This document shows, one piece after another, positions 1 to 10,634 of a stretch of 64,000 nt of DNA. A program made the translations under genes and the position numbers. Source of the DNA: Corynebacterium crudilactis (GTDB lineage Bacteria; Actinomycetota; Actinomycetes; Mycobacteriales; Mycobacteriaceae); contig NZ_CP015622.1 of assembly GCF_001643015.1 (NCBI RefSeq), forward strand, positions 633,358 through 697,357, in the 5' to 3' direction. Within the stretch, counting starts at the first letter, position 1. Every line of letters begins with the position of its first letter. The notes beneath the pieces are model-generated. The model did not search any database. It was given only the letters and a program-made list of their open reading frames with translations, and had not been told where the DNA came from.

Positions 1-373
1 CGTGGCGCGTTATGTGGAAGCATCTGAGCGCAACGGAGAAGTCATCTCTGTGGAAGATGTATGTGCATCTTTCCAGGAAGCCGTATGCGATGTACTTACC
101 CGTAAAGCGGTGCGCGCCTGTGGCGATGTGGGTGCAAAGGTACTGCTTTTGGGAGGTGGCGTGGCTGCGAATTCGCGTTTGCGTGAGCTAGCTCAAGAGC
201 GATGCAAGAATGCAGGCATTGAATTGCGGGTGCCACGATTTAATTTATGCACCGACAACGGTGTCATGATTGCGGCGTTGGCAGCCCAAAGGATCCATGA
301 AGGCGCACAAGAATCACCTATTTCGGTGGGAACTGATCCTTCTTTGTCCGTTGAGACTCCTCAGGTGTTTTAA
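1..373 (+). CDS. tsaD: TsaD (Gcp), tRNA threonylcarbamoyladenosine transferase, C-terminal part
   Basis: Only the last ~123 residues are present; the frame is open at the left edge, so the gene starts outside the window. The family transfers the threonylcarbamoyl group from TC-AMP to A37 of ANN-reading tRNAs in the cytoplasm, together with TsaB and TsaE. The segment [15 protein letters not shown] is the characteristic C-terminal nucleotide/metal-site region, and the following [10 protein letters not shown] carries the conserved metal-binding Asp of the ASKHA fold. It is followed 18 bp later by nnr in the same orientation, so the two are probably cotranscribed. Position next to nnr and groESL matches the order in mycobacteria. 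Confidence 0.93.
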   Translation, partial: VARYVEASERNGEVISVEDVCASFQEAVCDVLTRKAVRACGDVGAKVLLLGGGVAANSRLRELAQERCKNAGIELRVPRFNLCTDNGVMIAALAAQRIHEGAQESPISVGTDPSLSVETPQVF

Positions 374-391
374 ACATTTAGTATTAAATGC

Positions 392-2116
392 ATGAAATCA
401 GTCTTCTCCGTTGACCAGATCCGACGCGCAGAAAACACCCTTTTTGAGTTTCAAACAGATTCGGATGAGCTGATGATCTCAGCGGCATCAGCCGTTGCAG
501 ATGTAGCACTAGCCATGCTCGCGGGTCCCGCGCCTTCGCCCTCAAGCGAAGAATCCATCCTGCTTTTAGTCGGTCCGGGTGGCAACGGTGGAGATGCCTT
601 GTATGCGGGTGCATTCTTAGCGGAGGAAGGCCACCACGTTGATGCTTTGCTGTTGGGAAATGGCAAAGTACATCAATCGGCATTGTCTTATTTTGAGTCT
701 TTGGGCGGACGCGTCATCGCAGATTTTCCACTCCATTACATGTACCGCTTGGTCATTGATGGTTTGTATGGCATCGGTGGTCGGGGAGGGCTTTCCGTCG
801 AGCTGGCGTGTTTGGTGGAGTCTTTTTCCTCCTCCGGAATACCCATTTTGGCCATCGATGTTCCTTCTGGGGTGCACGCTGATACCGGAGAGATCCCACC
901 TGGGGTGATGATCACCGTTGATGGTTTTGATCAAGATGCTCCAATGGCTCGCCAGAAGGTACCCGCTCATATCAACGCTGAGGTCACTATTACTTTTGGT
1001 GGTTTGCGTCGGGCTCATGCGGTAAGTCCTGCATGCGGTGAAGTGTTGCTTGCCGATATCAATATTGCAGGTGGCGGTGGAAAATCTTTATCGGCGGAGC
1101 TGCTGCACATCCAGAATATCGATGAGACACCGCAGATATTTGCCTCTGCGGCGTGGCCCAAGGAGCAGTCGCTTTTTGAGCGTGCCAAGTTTGCTGAAAC
1201 TGCGCCGCATATTCAGAAAATCGGCCAACATTTCATGATTTTAAACATGGAGCCAAGTCCGGATCATGATAAATATAGTGGCGGAATTGTTGGCATTGTA
1301 GCTGGCAGTGATATTTATCCTGGGGCTGCAGTGCTGGCTGTAAAAGCTGCGGTACGTGCGACGAGTTCGATGGTTCGTTATGTCGGACCTGCGGTGAATT
1401 TTGTGTTGCATGCGCAGCCGGAGGTCGTCGCAACGCAGTCCTTGCAGGACACTGGCCGTGTGCAGGCGTGGGTGTATGGGCCCGGGCGTGGGCTGGCTGC
1501 CGAGCAGCAGGCGGAGCTTGCGGAATTGCTTAACCAGCCAGAGCCTTTGCTTATCGACGCCGACGGCCTGTCTTTACTTGAGCGCTCAGCGGAGCTTCGG
1601 CAGGCGCTCAAGCAGCGCAGTGCACGAACTGTGTTGACACCACACAAAGGCGAATTTGAGCGCGTTGCGGATAGCTTGCGTATCGAGGGCGTGGAGATAC
1701 CCGAAGCACACAAAGATCCCATTGGTGCTGCGCAAGCTTTATCTACAGAATTGGATTGCTGCGTGCTGCTCAAAGGCCGCTTCACCGTGGTTGCCGCACA
1801 TGATTTTGTACATGTGATTAATTCCGGGCATTCCTGGTTGGCAACACCTGGTTCTGGGGATGTGCTGGCAGGACTTATCGGTGCGCATTTGGCACAAAGC
1901 TATGCGGAATTAAATCGGTTGCCTGAGTTTTTCCCAGACCTCGTGCTGTCTGATTCCGCGATTTATACTCAGGTAGCTCCGGCAGTCACCATTCATTCAG
2001 TTGCTGCAGCATTGGCAGCGCGTACGGAATTTGGTGCTGCGCCCACCTCAGCAGGGTTCATTGCCGATGCTATTCCTGCGGCAACAGCTAAGGTGGATTT
2101 AAAACGAATTGGCTAG
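392..2116 (+). CDS. nnr: Bifunctional NAD(P)H-hydrate repair enzyme Nnr (epimerase + ADP-dependent dehydratase)
   Basis: Repairs damaged hydrated nicotinamide cofactors (NADHX/NADPHX): the N-terminal YjeF_N domain (about residues 1-220) interconverts S and R epimers, and the C-terminal ribokinase-like domain (about 280-570) removes water using ADP. Visible signatures are VGPGGNGGDALYAG in the epimerase half, and LTPHKGEFERV plus TPGSGDVLAGLIGA in the dehydratase half, the latter being the anion-hole/ADP site of the family. Length of 574 residues is slightly above the usual ~500-540; the linker and the final third carry extra residues. ATG at 392 has no strong Shine-Dalgarno, consistent with translation following tsaD. 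Confidence 0.92.
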   Translation: MKSVFSVDQIRRAENTLFEFQTDSDELMISAASAVADVALAMLAGPAPSPSSEESILLLVGPGGNGGDALYAGAFLAEEGHHVDALLLGNGKVHQSALSYFESLGGRVIADFPLHYMYRLVIDGLYGIGGRGGLSVELACLVESFSSSGIPILAIDVPSGVHADTGEIPPGVMITVDGFDQDAPMARQKVPAHINAEVTITFGGLRRAHAVSPACGEVLLADINIAGGGGKSLSAELLHIQNIDETPQIFASAAWPKEQSLFERAKFAETAPHIQKIGQHFMILNMEPSPDHDKYSGGIVGIVAGSDIYPGAAVLAVKAAVRATSSMVRYVGPAVNFVLHAQPEVVATQSLQDTGRVQAWVYGPGRGLAAEQQAELAELLNQPEPLLIDADGLSLLERSAELRQALKQRSARTVLTPHKGEFERVADSLRIEGVEIPEAHKDPIGAAQALSTELDCCVLLKGRFTVVAAHDFVHVINSGHSWLATPGSGDVLAGLIGAHLAQSYAELNRLPEFFPDLVLSDSAIYTQVAPAVTIHSVAAALAARTEFGAAPTSAGFIADAIPAATAKVDLKRIG

Positions 2117-2189
2117 CGTGGGGTGAATTCCGTATGAATTCTTGTCTTTCAAGTGGCTGAGTTTTAAGACACCAGGTTAATTGAGAGAT

Positions 2190-2612
2190 ATGACTCATGG
2201 ATTTCTCGTCAACCCAGATCTTACCCACCGCGCGATTGACTTTGATCTAGAAGGAGCAGCCAAGTTCCTCGGCGGCACTGATGACGGCCGCGTTGCTGTG
2301 GCATTTCAAGAAGACGGCACCTTGTATGCAGCGTTGTACAGCGCAGAAGCTAGAGCAGAAGGTGCCGCAGCAAACCCTGTGGCATCTCTTGGGCGTAATG
2401 CTGCTGCCACCGGTGACGGTTCTTTCTTTTCTGATCCATCCACGGCTATTTGTGGCCCAGTGATTTTCGTTGGAGCAGAAGGTGAAGATATCACTCTTGA
2501 TGAGATTGAACGCATTAAGGACGGTATCCGTGCTTCACGTAACTACCGTGATGATTATCCAGAAGAGTTTCACCTGTGGCGCAACGCTGTATATAACCTG
2601 CGTACGCCTTAA
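2190..2612 (+). CDS. Conserved corynebacterial hypothetical protein
   Basis: A 140-residue soluble protein I do not recognise as a named family. It has no signal peptide or membrane segment, is rich in Ala, Gly and Asp, and ends in an acidic/aromatic stretch (RNYRDDYPEEFHLWRN). ATG at 2190 is preferred over an in-frame TTG at 2181 because a GAGAG stretch lies just before the ATG. It sits between nnr and the CIRCE-controlled groES promoter, 73 bp downstream of nnr in the same orientation. Codon use matches the neighbours, which supports a real gene, but no function can be assigned. Confidence 0.72.
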   Translation: MTHGFLVNPDLTHRAIDFDLEGAAKFLGGTDDGRVAVAFQEDGTLYAALYSAEARAEGAAANPVASLGRNAAATGDGSFFSDPSTAICGPVIFVGAEGEDITLDEIERIKDGIRASRNYRDDYPEEFHLWRNAVYNLRTP

Positions 2613-2634
2613 AGTGTGACCGCCACGTGAATTT

Positions 2635-2661
2635 TTAGCACCCTCAACAGTTGAGTGCTGG
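2635..2661 (+). promoter_or_regulatory. CIRCE-like HrcA operator, distal copy
   Basis: TTAGCACCC, 9 bp, GAGTGCTGG: seven of nine positions of each arm agree with or nearly match the CIRCE consensus (TTAGCACTC-N9-GAGTGCTAA). It overlaps the next CIRCE copy by 4 bp and lies about 120 bp before the groES start. HrcA repression of groES-groEL is inferred from the family. Confidence 0.65.
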
Positions 2662-2684
2662 CACTCTCGGGGGTAGAGTGCCAA
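2658..2684 (+). promoter_or_regulatory. CIRCE HrcA operator, proximal copy
   Basis: CTGGCACTC, 9 bp, GAGTGCCAA. The inner 8-bp arms (TGGCACTC/GAGTGCCA) are perfectly complementary, and spacing is the canonical 9 bp. TTGAGT at 2651 and TAGAGT at 2674 with 17 bp between them could be the -35/-10 of the groES promoter, so HrcA bound here would cover it. Confidence 0.85.
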
Positions 2685-2781
2685 ATAGGTTGTTTGACAC
2701 ACAGTTGTTCACCCGCGACGACGGCTGTGCTGGAAGCCCACAACCGGCACACATAAAATTTTTCTCATGGAGGGATTCACC

Positions 2782-4709
<1,928 letters not shown>

Positions 4710-4724
4710 GTGATTGATTTCTTT

Positions 4725-4760
4725 AAAACACCGTGAAGCTTTGTGCTTTACGGTGTTTTT
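4725..4760 (+). terminator. Rho-independent terminator of groES-groEL1
   Basis: A 15-bp stem (4725-4739 with 4745-4759, one G-U pair) with a 5-base loop, starting in AAAA and ending in TTTTT. It lies 15 bp after the groEL1 stop codon. Confidence 0.9.
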
Positions 4761-4792
4761 CTATTGTGCTTTTTTGATTCTGCAAAAATTAA

Positions 4793-4824
4793 AGACCCGG
4801 CCTGTTTTTTAAAGGACCGGGTCT
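4793..4824 (-). terminator. Terminator of the whiB3-type gene
   Basis: AGACCCGG pairs with CCGGGTCT across a 16-base AT-rich loop. Read on the minus strand it comes just after the whiB stop codon and is followed by TTTAATTTTT. It could also act as a back-up terminator for groEL1 on the plus strand. Confidence 0.75.
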
Positions 4825-4831
4825 GCTCTTT

Positions 4832-5131
4832 TTAAACTGCTACTGGCTGCTTACGCTCGTTGTTACGAAGGATAAGCAGACGCTCGGACTCTGAAAGTCC
4901 GCCCCATACTCCATAAGGCTCTGCAACAGATAGCGCATGTTTGCGGCAAGATTCCAATACCGGGCAAGCTGCACAAATAGCCTTTGCGCGAAGCTCACGG
5001 CGCTGACGAGCGCGTCCGCGCTCACCGTCCGGGTGATAGAACACGTCGGAGGTCTCGCCGCGGCACGATCCGTGCAGCTGCCAGTCCCAGAAGTCTGCAT
5101 TTGGCCCTGGAAGCTGGTGAGGCAATGTCAT
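4832..5131 (-). CDS. whiB3: WhiB-family iron-sulfur transcriptional regulator, WhiB3 type
   Basis: A 99-residue Wbl protein. Four cysteines (C23, C53, C56, C62) in the arrangement C-x29-C-x2-C-x5-C bind a [4Fe-4S] cluster, and GVWGG at 74-78 is the family turn that contacts the principal sigma factor, followed by a basic C-terminus for DNA binding. The reading frame extends 45 codons upstream, but the ATG at 5131 has an AGGGAG site 9 bases before it and begins with the MTLPHQLPGP typical of the WhiB3 branch, so I place the start there. In mycobacteria WhiB3 also lies beside groEL1 and sigD and senses redox state; the same role here is inferred from synteny. Confidence 0.9.
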   Translation of the reverse strand: MTLPHQLPGPNADFWDWQLHGSCRGETSDVFYHPDGERGRARQRRELRAKAICAACPVLESCRKHALSVAEPYGVWGGLSESERLLILRNNERKQPVAV

Positions 5132-5567
5132 CTTCAAATACTCCCTATTTTCAGCTATTTGTTTAGCTTTGATCGCGTTCTCTGATGTGGGGTGTTCGCC
5201 CGAGAAAACAGTCTTGACCGCAATAGTGAACAAATTGTGACTAGTTAGTAACGCAGAGCTGTCCAAATGGTCATATGGAGAAGAACTCTTGCCAGTACGA
5301 CCGTTCTGACCTGGGCTTATGTGCCGAGGTGAATCTCCGGTGAATTTTTGTAGTTAGGTTGTTTTTGCAGGTCAGAGTAGGGGTAAATGCTTAGGTATTA
5401 CCAGTTTCGTTATATTGAAAGCAGGGGATTAACCGTTCTAGTTGCTAGGATGAGGAAAACTCATGGGTAATAAGCTCATTGGCGATTCACCCCTGCAAAA
5501 GTGCATGAGGGTTTTATGCTTGTCTTTTTATTAACCTTTAATCTTTGACGCAGGAAGGTGCGAGACC
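5132..5567. other. Divergent intergenic region between whiB3 and sigD
   Basis: 436 bp with no convincing gene. It must hold the promoters of both neighbours. A TTATATT at about 5410 is a possible -10 box on the plus strand. The tract is AT-rich towards sigD and its length suggests long leaders or several regulators. A 23-codon frame at 5464 has no ribosome site and is ignored. Confidence 0.6.
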
Positions 5568-6134
5568 GTGGCTGACACTGAGCGTGAACTCGCTGACCTG
5601 GTACCGCAGGCAACAGCGGGCGATCGTCGAGCATTGCAAAGAATCATGGAGATCATTCATCCGGTAGTTTTGCGCTATGCTCGCGCGCGCATCGGAGGTG
5701 GACGGCAACCGACTGCTGAAGATGTTGCTCAAGAAATCTGTCTTGCAGTAGCCACCTCTATTAAAAACTTCGTAGACCAGGGCAGACCCTTCATGGCGTT
5801 TGTTTATGGCATTGCTTCCAACAAAGTCGCTGATGCACATCGTGCAATGTCTAGAGATAAATCGACTCCGATTGAAGAAGTGCCAGAGACCTCTCCTGAC
5901 ACCTTCACTCCGGAAGAATTTGCGCTGGTCAGCGATGGAAGTAACAGAGTGAGGGAACTTCTCGATCTACTGAGTGAAAAGGCACGCGACATTCTTATCT
6001 TGAGAGTAATCGTTGGTCTTTCCGCAGAAGAAACTGCAGAGATGGTGGGCAGCACCCCGGGTGCTGTGCGAGTGGCTCAACACCGAGCGCTCACGACACT
6101 TCGAAGCACACTTGAGCAGCAGGAGAACAAGTAA
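5568..6134 (+). CDS. sigD: ECF RNA polymerase sigma factor SigD
   Basis: A 188-residue group 4 sigma factor. Region 2 (about residues 20-95) holds AEDVAQEICLAV and the FMAFVYGIASNKVADAHR helix that recognises the -10 element, and region 4 (about 130-185) has the helix-turn-helix LSAEETAEMVGSTPGAVRVAQHRAL. Start is the GTG at 5568 with AGGAAGG 9 bases upstream. The gene overlaps rsdA by one base (TAATG), showing translational coupling of sigma and anti-sigma. In C. glutamicum and mycobacteria SigD directs genes of mycolate/cell-envelope maintenance. Confidence 0.95.
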   Translation: MADTERELADLVPQATAGDRRALQRIMEIIHPVVLRYARARIGGGRQPTAEDVAQEICLAVATSIKNFVDQGRPFMAFVYGIASNKVADAHRAMSRDKSTPIEEVPETSPDTFTPEEFALVSDGSNRVRELLDLLSEKARDILILRVIVGLSAEETAEMVGSTPGAVRVAQHRALTTLRSTLEQQENK

Positions 6135-7132
6135 TGACTCGACGTCTAAATGGTGGTGACCAGGATGGCCAAGATCTCGTCAAGGGGCAGCTGAAACAGC
6201 TGTTTGATGATGACGCATTTTTGACTGACCTGTCCCGTGGCGTTGATCCCTCAGAGGGTACTGATATCTTCGCTGGCCTCCTCCTCGATTTAACCAAGGA
6301 AGCACAGGAACCGCCGGCTGCAATGCCAGATTGGTCCACCTTACTCCCGGGTATTTTGGATCAGGATTCGCCAGTGGAAGCTACCTCGGACACCACGGTT
6401 ATGCAGGACATTAGCCCTACAACCCAAGAATTCGCACCTGTTTCTCTTTCAGCTACCCCTGAGCACAACGCAGATACTTCCGCTACGGTTGTTCCTCTTG
6501 CTGCACGTCGTGAAAAGCGTGCCAGGAAGAACGCTCGCGGTACACACGTAGTGGCTGGTACTACAGCTAATCGTAAATCTCACCCATTCCTTAATGGTTT
6601 GGTGGGAGCTGCAGCTGCAACTCTTGTCATTGCAGGTGGTGGAACAGCGGTATATAACGCTGATGAAACCTCTCTGTTGTATGGCATGAACCAGCAGCTG
6701 TTCGGTAATCAAGATTCTCCAAGCGTGGTGGAACTTGCGTCCACTTTGGAGGAAGTTGATAGCCGAACTGCCAGCGGGGATGTTGAAGGTGCGCGTGCTC
6801 TCTTAGAGCAGGCCCGCGCAATGCTAGATGGCATGGAAAATAGTCGAAAGGCGCCAGCAGAAACCGTTATCCCAACTGAATCTGCTCCGCGCACTGAGAC
6901 TTTGACTGCAACGGTTACTGAATCCTCAATGCCGGAACCACCGGTTACGGAAACTCAGACTGTTACCTCCACAGAGGTGCATACAGTGACAACTACAGCA
7001 GTAGCTCCACCGGTCTGGACACCAAACCCTGAGCCAATTCCTTCGATTACACCACCTACGGGTGTAGATCCGGAGGGACCAAGCCAGGGCGAAGATTCTG
7101 GGCTTGTGCCACCTCAGACTCCTGGAAACTAG
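6134..7132 (+). CDS. rsdA: Anti-sigma-D factor RsdA, membrane bound
   Basis: A 332-residue single-pass membrane protein. The first ~60 residues (FDDDAFLTDLSRGVDP) form the sigma-binding helix region of the RsdA family, one membrane segment lies around residues 155-180 (LNGLVGAAAATLVIAGG), and the outside part is a Pro/Thr/Glu-rich low-complexity tail ending in PPQTPGN. It overlaps sigD by one base and is closed by a strong terminator. By analogy with M. tuberculosis RsdA, regulated proteolysis would release SigD; no protease gene is seen nearby. The extracellular tail is longer and more repetitive than in mycobacteria. Confidence 0.88.
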   Translation: MTRRLNGGDQDGQDLVKGQLKQLFDDDAFLTDLSRGVDPSEGTDIFAGLLLDLTKEAQEPPAAMPDWSTLLPGILDQDSPVEATSDTTVMQDISPTTQEFAPVSLSATPEHNADTSATVVPLAARREKRARKNARGTHVVAGTTANRKSHPFLNGLVGAAAATLVIAGGGTAVYNADETSLLYGMNQQLFGNQDSPSVVELASTLEEVDSRTASGDVEGARALLEQARAMLDGMENSRKAPAETVIPTESAPRTETLTATVTESSMPEPPVTETQTVTSTEVHTVTTTAVAPPVWTPNPEPIPSITPPTGVDPEGPSQGEDSGLVPPQTPGN

Positions 7133-7142
7133 GTCTACTAAC

Positions 7143-7178
7143 AAAACTGCTAGCAACACCCCAGTTGCTAGCAGTTTT
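7143..7178 (+). terminator. Terminator of sigD-rsdA, likely bidirectional
   Basis: A perfect 15-bp stem (AAAACTGCTAGCAAC with its complement) around a 6-base loop, flanked by A and T runs. It lies 10 bp after rsdA and just before the end of the convergent DUF5319 gene, so it can stop transcription from both sides. Confidence 0.93.
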
Positions 7179-7180
7179 TA

Positions 7181-7570
7181 TTATTTAGCTTCCAATCCAT
7201 CGAGATAACCGATGCAGTAGTCCCACGGAACATAAGCGTTGATATTTGGTTGTGCACTTGGTTCATGCACTGGGCTTAACTCACCATTTAATGTCGCATG
7301 CATATTAGCTGCCATGATGTCCCAGTCGTAATAATGGAATTCCTCGCAGTCCTCGCACATAAAAAAGACGCCTTCTATGCCACGCGGCCCCAGCGTTGTC
7401 TTAAATTCCATCACGAGGCGAAGATCTTGTTGCACATGGATGCGTTCTTCTTCGGAGATGGGCTCAGCGTGATCAAACGGGTCATCGTCGGTGATAAACA
7501 ATGCCGGATCGTTTGGATCATCAGCAAAGGGGTCACGGGGCATCATGGCATCAAAATTCACCTTCACCAC
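7181..7570 (-). CDS. DUF5319 family protein
   Basis: A small acidic cytosolic protein of up to 129 residues, orthologous in position and sequence type to the mycobacterial Rv3412 family between sigD/rsdA and guaB. It has a CEDCEEFHYYDWDIMAANM core in which two cysteines, Glu and His could form a metal site, but no function is known. Start choice is open: GTG at 7570 or ATG at 7546 (second ATG 7543), the latter preceded by AAGGTG; the MMPRDPFADDP stretch is the conserved beginning, which favours 7546. It is convergent with rsdA and divergent from guaB. Confidence 0.85.
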   Translation of the reverse strand: MVKVNFDAMMPRDPFADDPNDPALFITDDDPFDHAEPISEEERIHVQQDLRLVMEFKTTLGPRGIEGVFFMCEDCEEFHYYDWDIMAANMHATLNGELSPVHEPSAQPNINAYVPWDYCIGYLDGLEAK

Positions 7571-7683
7571 CCTATTGCTCTACTCGAGTAAAACCCAACA
7601 CAAAGCTAATTTTCGGGGCTAGGAATACCATCTGAGCTGCATCGGTTATCCGAATTGAGTACAAGCTACTAAAGTCAAGATAA

Positions 7684-9237
<1,554 letters not shown>

Positions 9238-9248
9238 AAACTGCTCTT

Positions 9249-9284
9249 AAACAGCCTGATTTCCGTATGGAAATCAGGCTGTTT
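9249..9284 (+). terminator. Terminator between guaB and guaB3
   Basis: A perfect 16-bp stem with a GTAT tetraloop, starting 12 bp after the guaB stop codon and ending in GTTTCTGG. It should uncouple guaB from guaB3 at least in part. Confidence 0.88.
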
Positions 9285-9353
9285 CTGGTTGTGTCGCGGG
9301 TCTCGGGTAAAGTCTTCGACGTATACGACCTATTTAAGGGAGGCTCCGTCACA

Positions 9354-10478
9354 ATGCGTGACCACGTTGAAATTGGCATCGGCCGTGAGGCACGACGCAC
9401 CTACACTTTGGACGATATTTCTATCGTTTCCAGCCGCCGTACCCGTTCTTCTAAAGACGTTGACACCACCTGGCACATTGATGCCTACAAGTTTGATCTT
9501 CCATTCATGAATCACCCAAGTGATGCCTTGGCAAACCCTGAGTTTGTCATTGAGATGGGCAAGCAGGGTGGCCTTGGTGTGATCAACGCTGAAGGTCTGT
9601 GGGGCCGTCACGCAGATCTGGATGAAGCGGTGGCTAAGGTTATCGCAGCATATGAAGAAGGCGACCAGTCGGCAGCAACCCGCATGCTGCAGGAACTGCA
9701 CGCAGCGCCTTTGGACGTTGATCTGTTGAGCGAGCGTATCTCACAGGTGCGTGATTCCGGCGAGATTGTGGCTGTGCGTGTATCACCACAAAACGCTCGT
9801 GAAATTGCCCCTACCGTGATTAAGGCTGGCGCAGATCTGCTGGTTATCCAGGGCACTCTGATTTCCGCTGAGCATGTCAACACTGGTGGCGAAGCCCTGA
9901 ACCTGAAGGAATTCATTGGTTCTTTGGAAGTCCCAGTTATTGCTGGTGGCGTCAATGATTACACGACTGCGCTGCACATGATGCGCACCGGTGCAGTGGG
10001 CATCATCGTTGGTGGCGGAGAAAACACCAACAGCTTGGCAATGGGTATGGATGTATCCATGGCTACTGCAATCGCTGATGTCGCAGCAGCACGTCGCGAT
10101 TACTTGGATGAAACCGGTGGGCGCTACGTTCACATCATCGCTGATGGCAGCATCGACACCTCTGGCGATGTCGTTAAGGCTATTGCCTGTGGCGCAGATG
10201 CTGTTGTTCTGGGTTCACCTTTGGCACGTGCCAAGGAAGCAGCAGGCAAGGGCTACTTTTGGCCATCCGTGGCAGCGCACCCTCGTTTCCCACGTGGTGT
10301 GGTGTTTGAATCTGTGGAATTGGATGATGCGACTCCAAGCCTGGAGCAGATCCTGCACGGTCCATCCACCATGCCATGGGGTGTGGAGAACTTCGAAGGC
10401 GGCTTGAAGCGCGCGTTGGCTAAGTGTGGCTACACGGATTTGAAGAGCTTCCAAAAGGTAAGCCTTCACGTTAACTAG
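9354..10478 (+). CDS. guaB3: GuaB3 family IMP dehydrogenase-related protein without catalytic cysteine
   Basis: A 374-residue TIM-barrel protein of the actinobacterial/cyanobacterial GuaB3 branch. It lacks CBS domains, and where GuaB has the SICTT loop this protein reads GGGENTNSLAMGMDVSMATA, so the catalytic cysteine is missing. The phosphate-binding IIADGSIDTSGDVVKAIACGADAVVLG part is kept, which indicates nucleotide binding. Start ATG 9354 follows AAGGGAGG at 9336-9343; the frame extends upstream to 9267 but that would run into the guaB terminator. Position between guaB and guaA suggests a role in IMP/GMP balance, but the reaction is not settled. Confidence 0.9.
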   Translation: MRDHVEIGIGREARRTYTLDDISIVSSRRTRSSKDVDTTWHIDAYKFDLPFMNHPSDALANPEFVIEMGKQGGLGVINAEGLWGRHADLDEAVAKVIAAYEEGDQSAATRMLQELHAAPLDVDLLSERISQVRDSGEIVAVRVSPQNAREIAPTVIKAGADLLVIQGTLISAEHVNTGGEALNLKEFIGSLEVPVIAGGVNDYTTALHMMRTGAVGIIVGGGENTNSLAMGMDVSMATAIADVAAARRDYLDETGGRYVHIIADGSIDTSGDVVKAIACGADAVVLGSPLARAKEAAGKGYFWPSVAAHPRFPRGVVFESVELDDATPSLEQILHGPSTMPWGVENFEGGLKRALAKCGYTDLKSFQKVSLHVN

Positions 10479-10523
10479 GTGGTGCTCGCGCGCCCCTTGC
10501 CGTGACTTGCGGTGGAGGGGCGC

Positions 10524-10572
10524 GTCGAAAAGCCTCTTTTTAAAGCGTTAAAAGCCCTTAAAGCTTTTCGAC
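10524..10572. repeat. Inverted pair of the GTCGAAAAGC repeat (hairpin before guaA)
   Basis: GTCGAAAAGC at 10524-10533 and its exact complement at 10563-10572, with an AT-rich 29-base centre. Together they can fold as a hairpin between guaB3 and guaA and may act as the guaB3 terminator. It belongs to a word repeated through the window (see findings). Confidence 0.75.
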
Positions 10573-10620
10573 GAGTGCCTGGCGGTGTGGCCAAAGAATC
10601 TTATTTACTGACTCGTCTAG

Positions 10621-10626
10621 TAGAGT
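10621..10626 (+). promoter_or_regulatory. -10 box of a probable leaderless guaA promoter
   Basis: TAGAGT lies 8 bp before the GTG start of guaA, and no purine-rich ribosome site lies between. Transcription would begin at or next to the start codon, as is common in corynebacteria. Confidence 0.5.
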
Positions 10627-10634
10627 GATTCCTT

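Noticed and set aside
2651..2671. HspR/HAIR-like element near the CIRCE boxes (TTGAGT, 6 bp, ACTC)
   Set aside because: The spacing is 6 rather than 7 bp and the second arm is incomplete; the sequence is explained by CIRCE arms.
5464..5535. 23-codon frame upstream of sigD as a leader peptide
   Set aside because: No ribosome site, no unusual codon content, and it ends before the sigD ribosome site without overlap.
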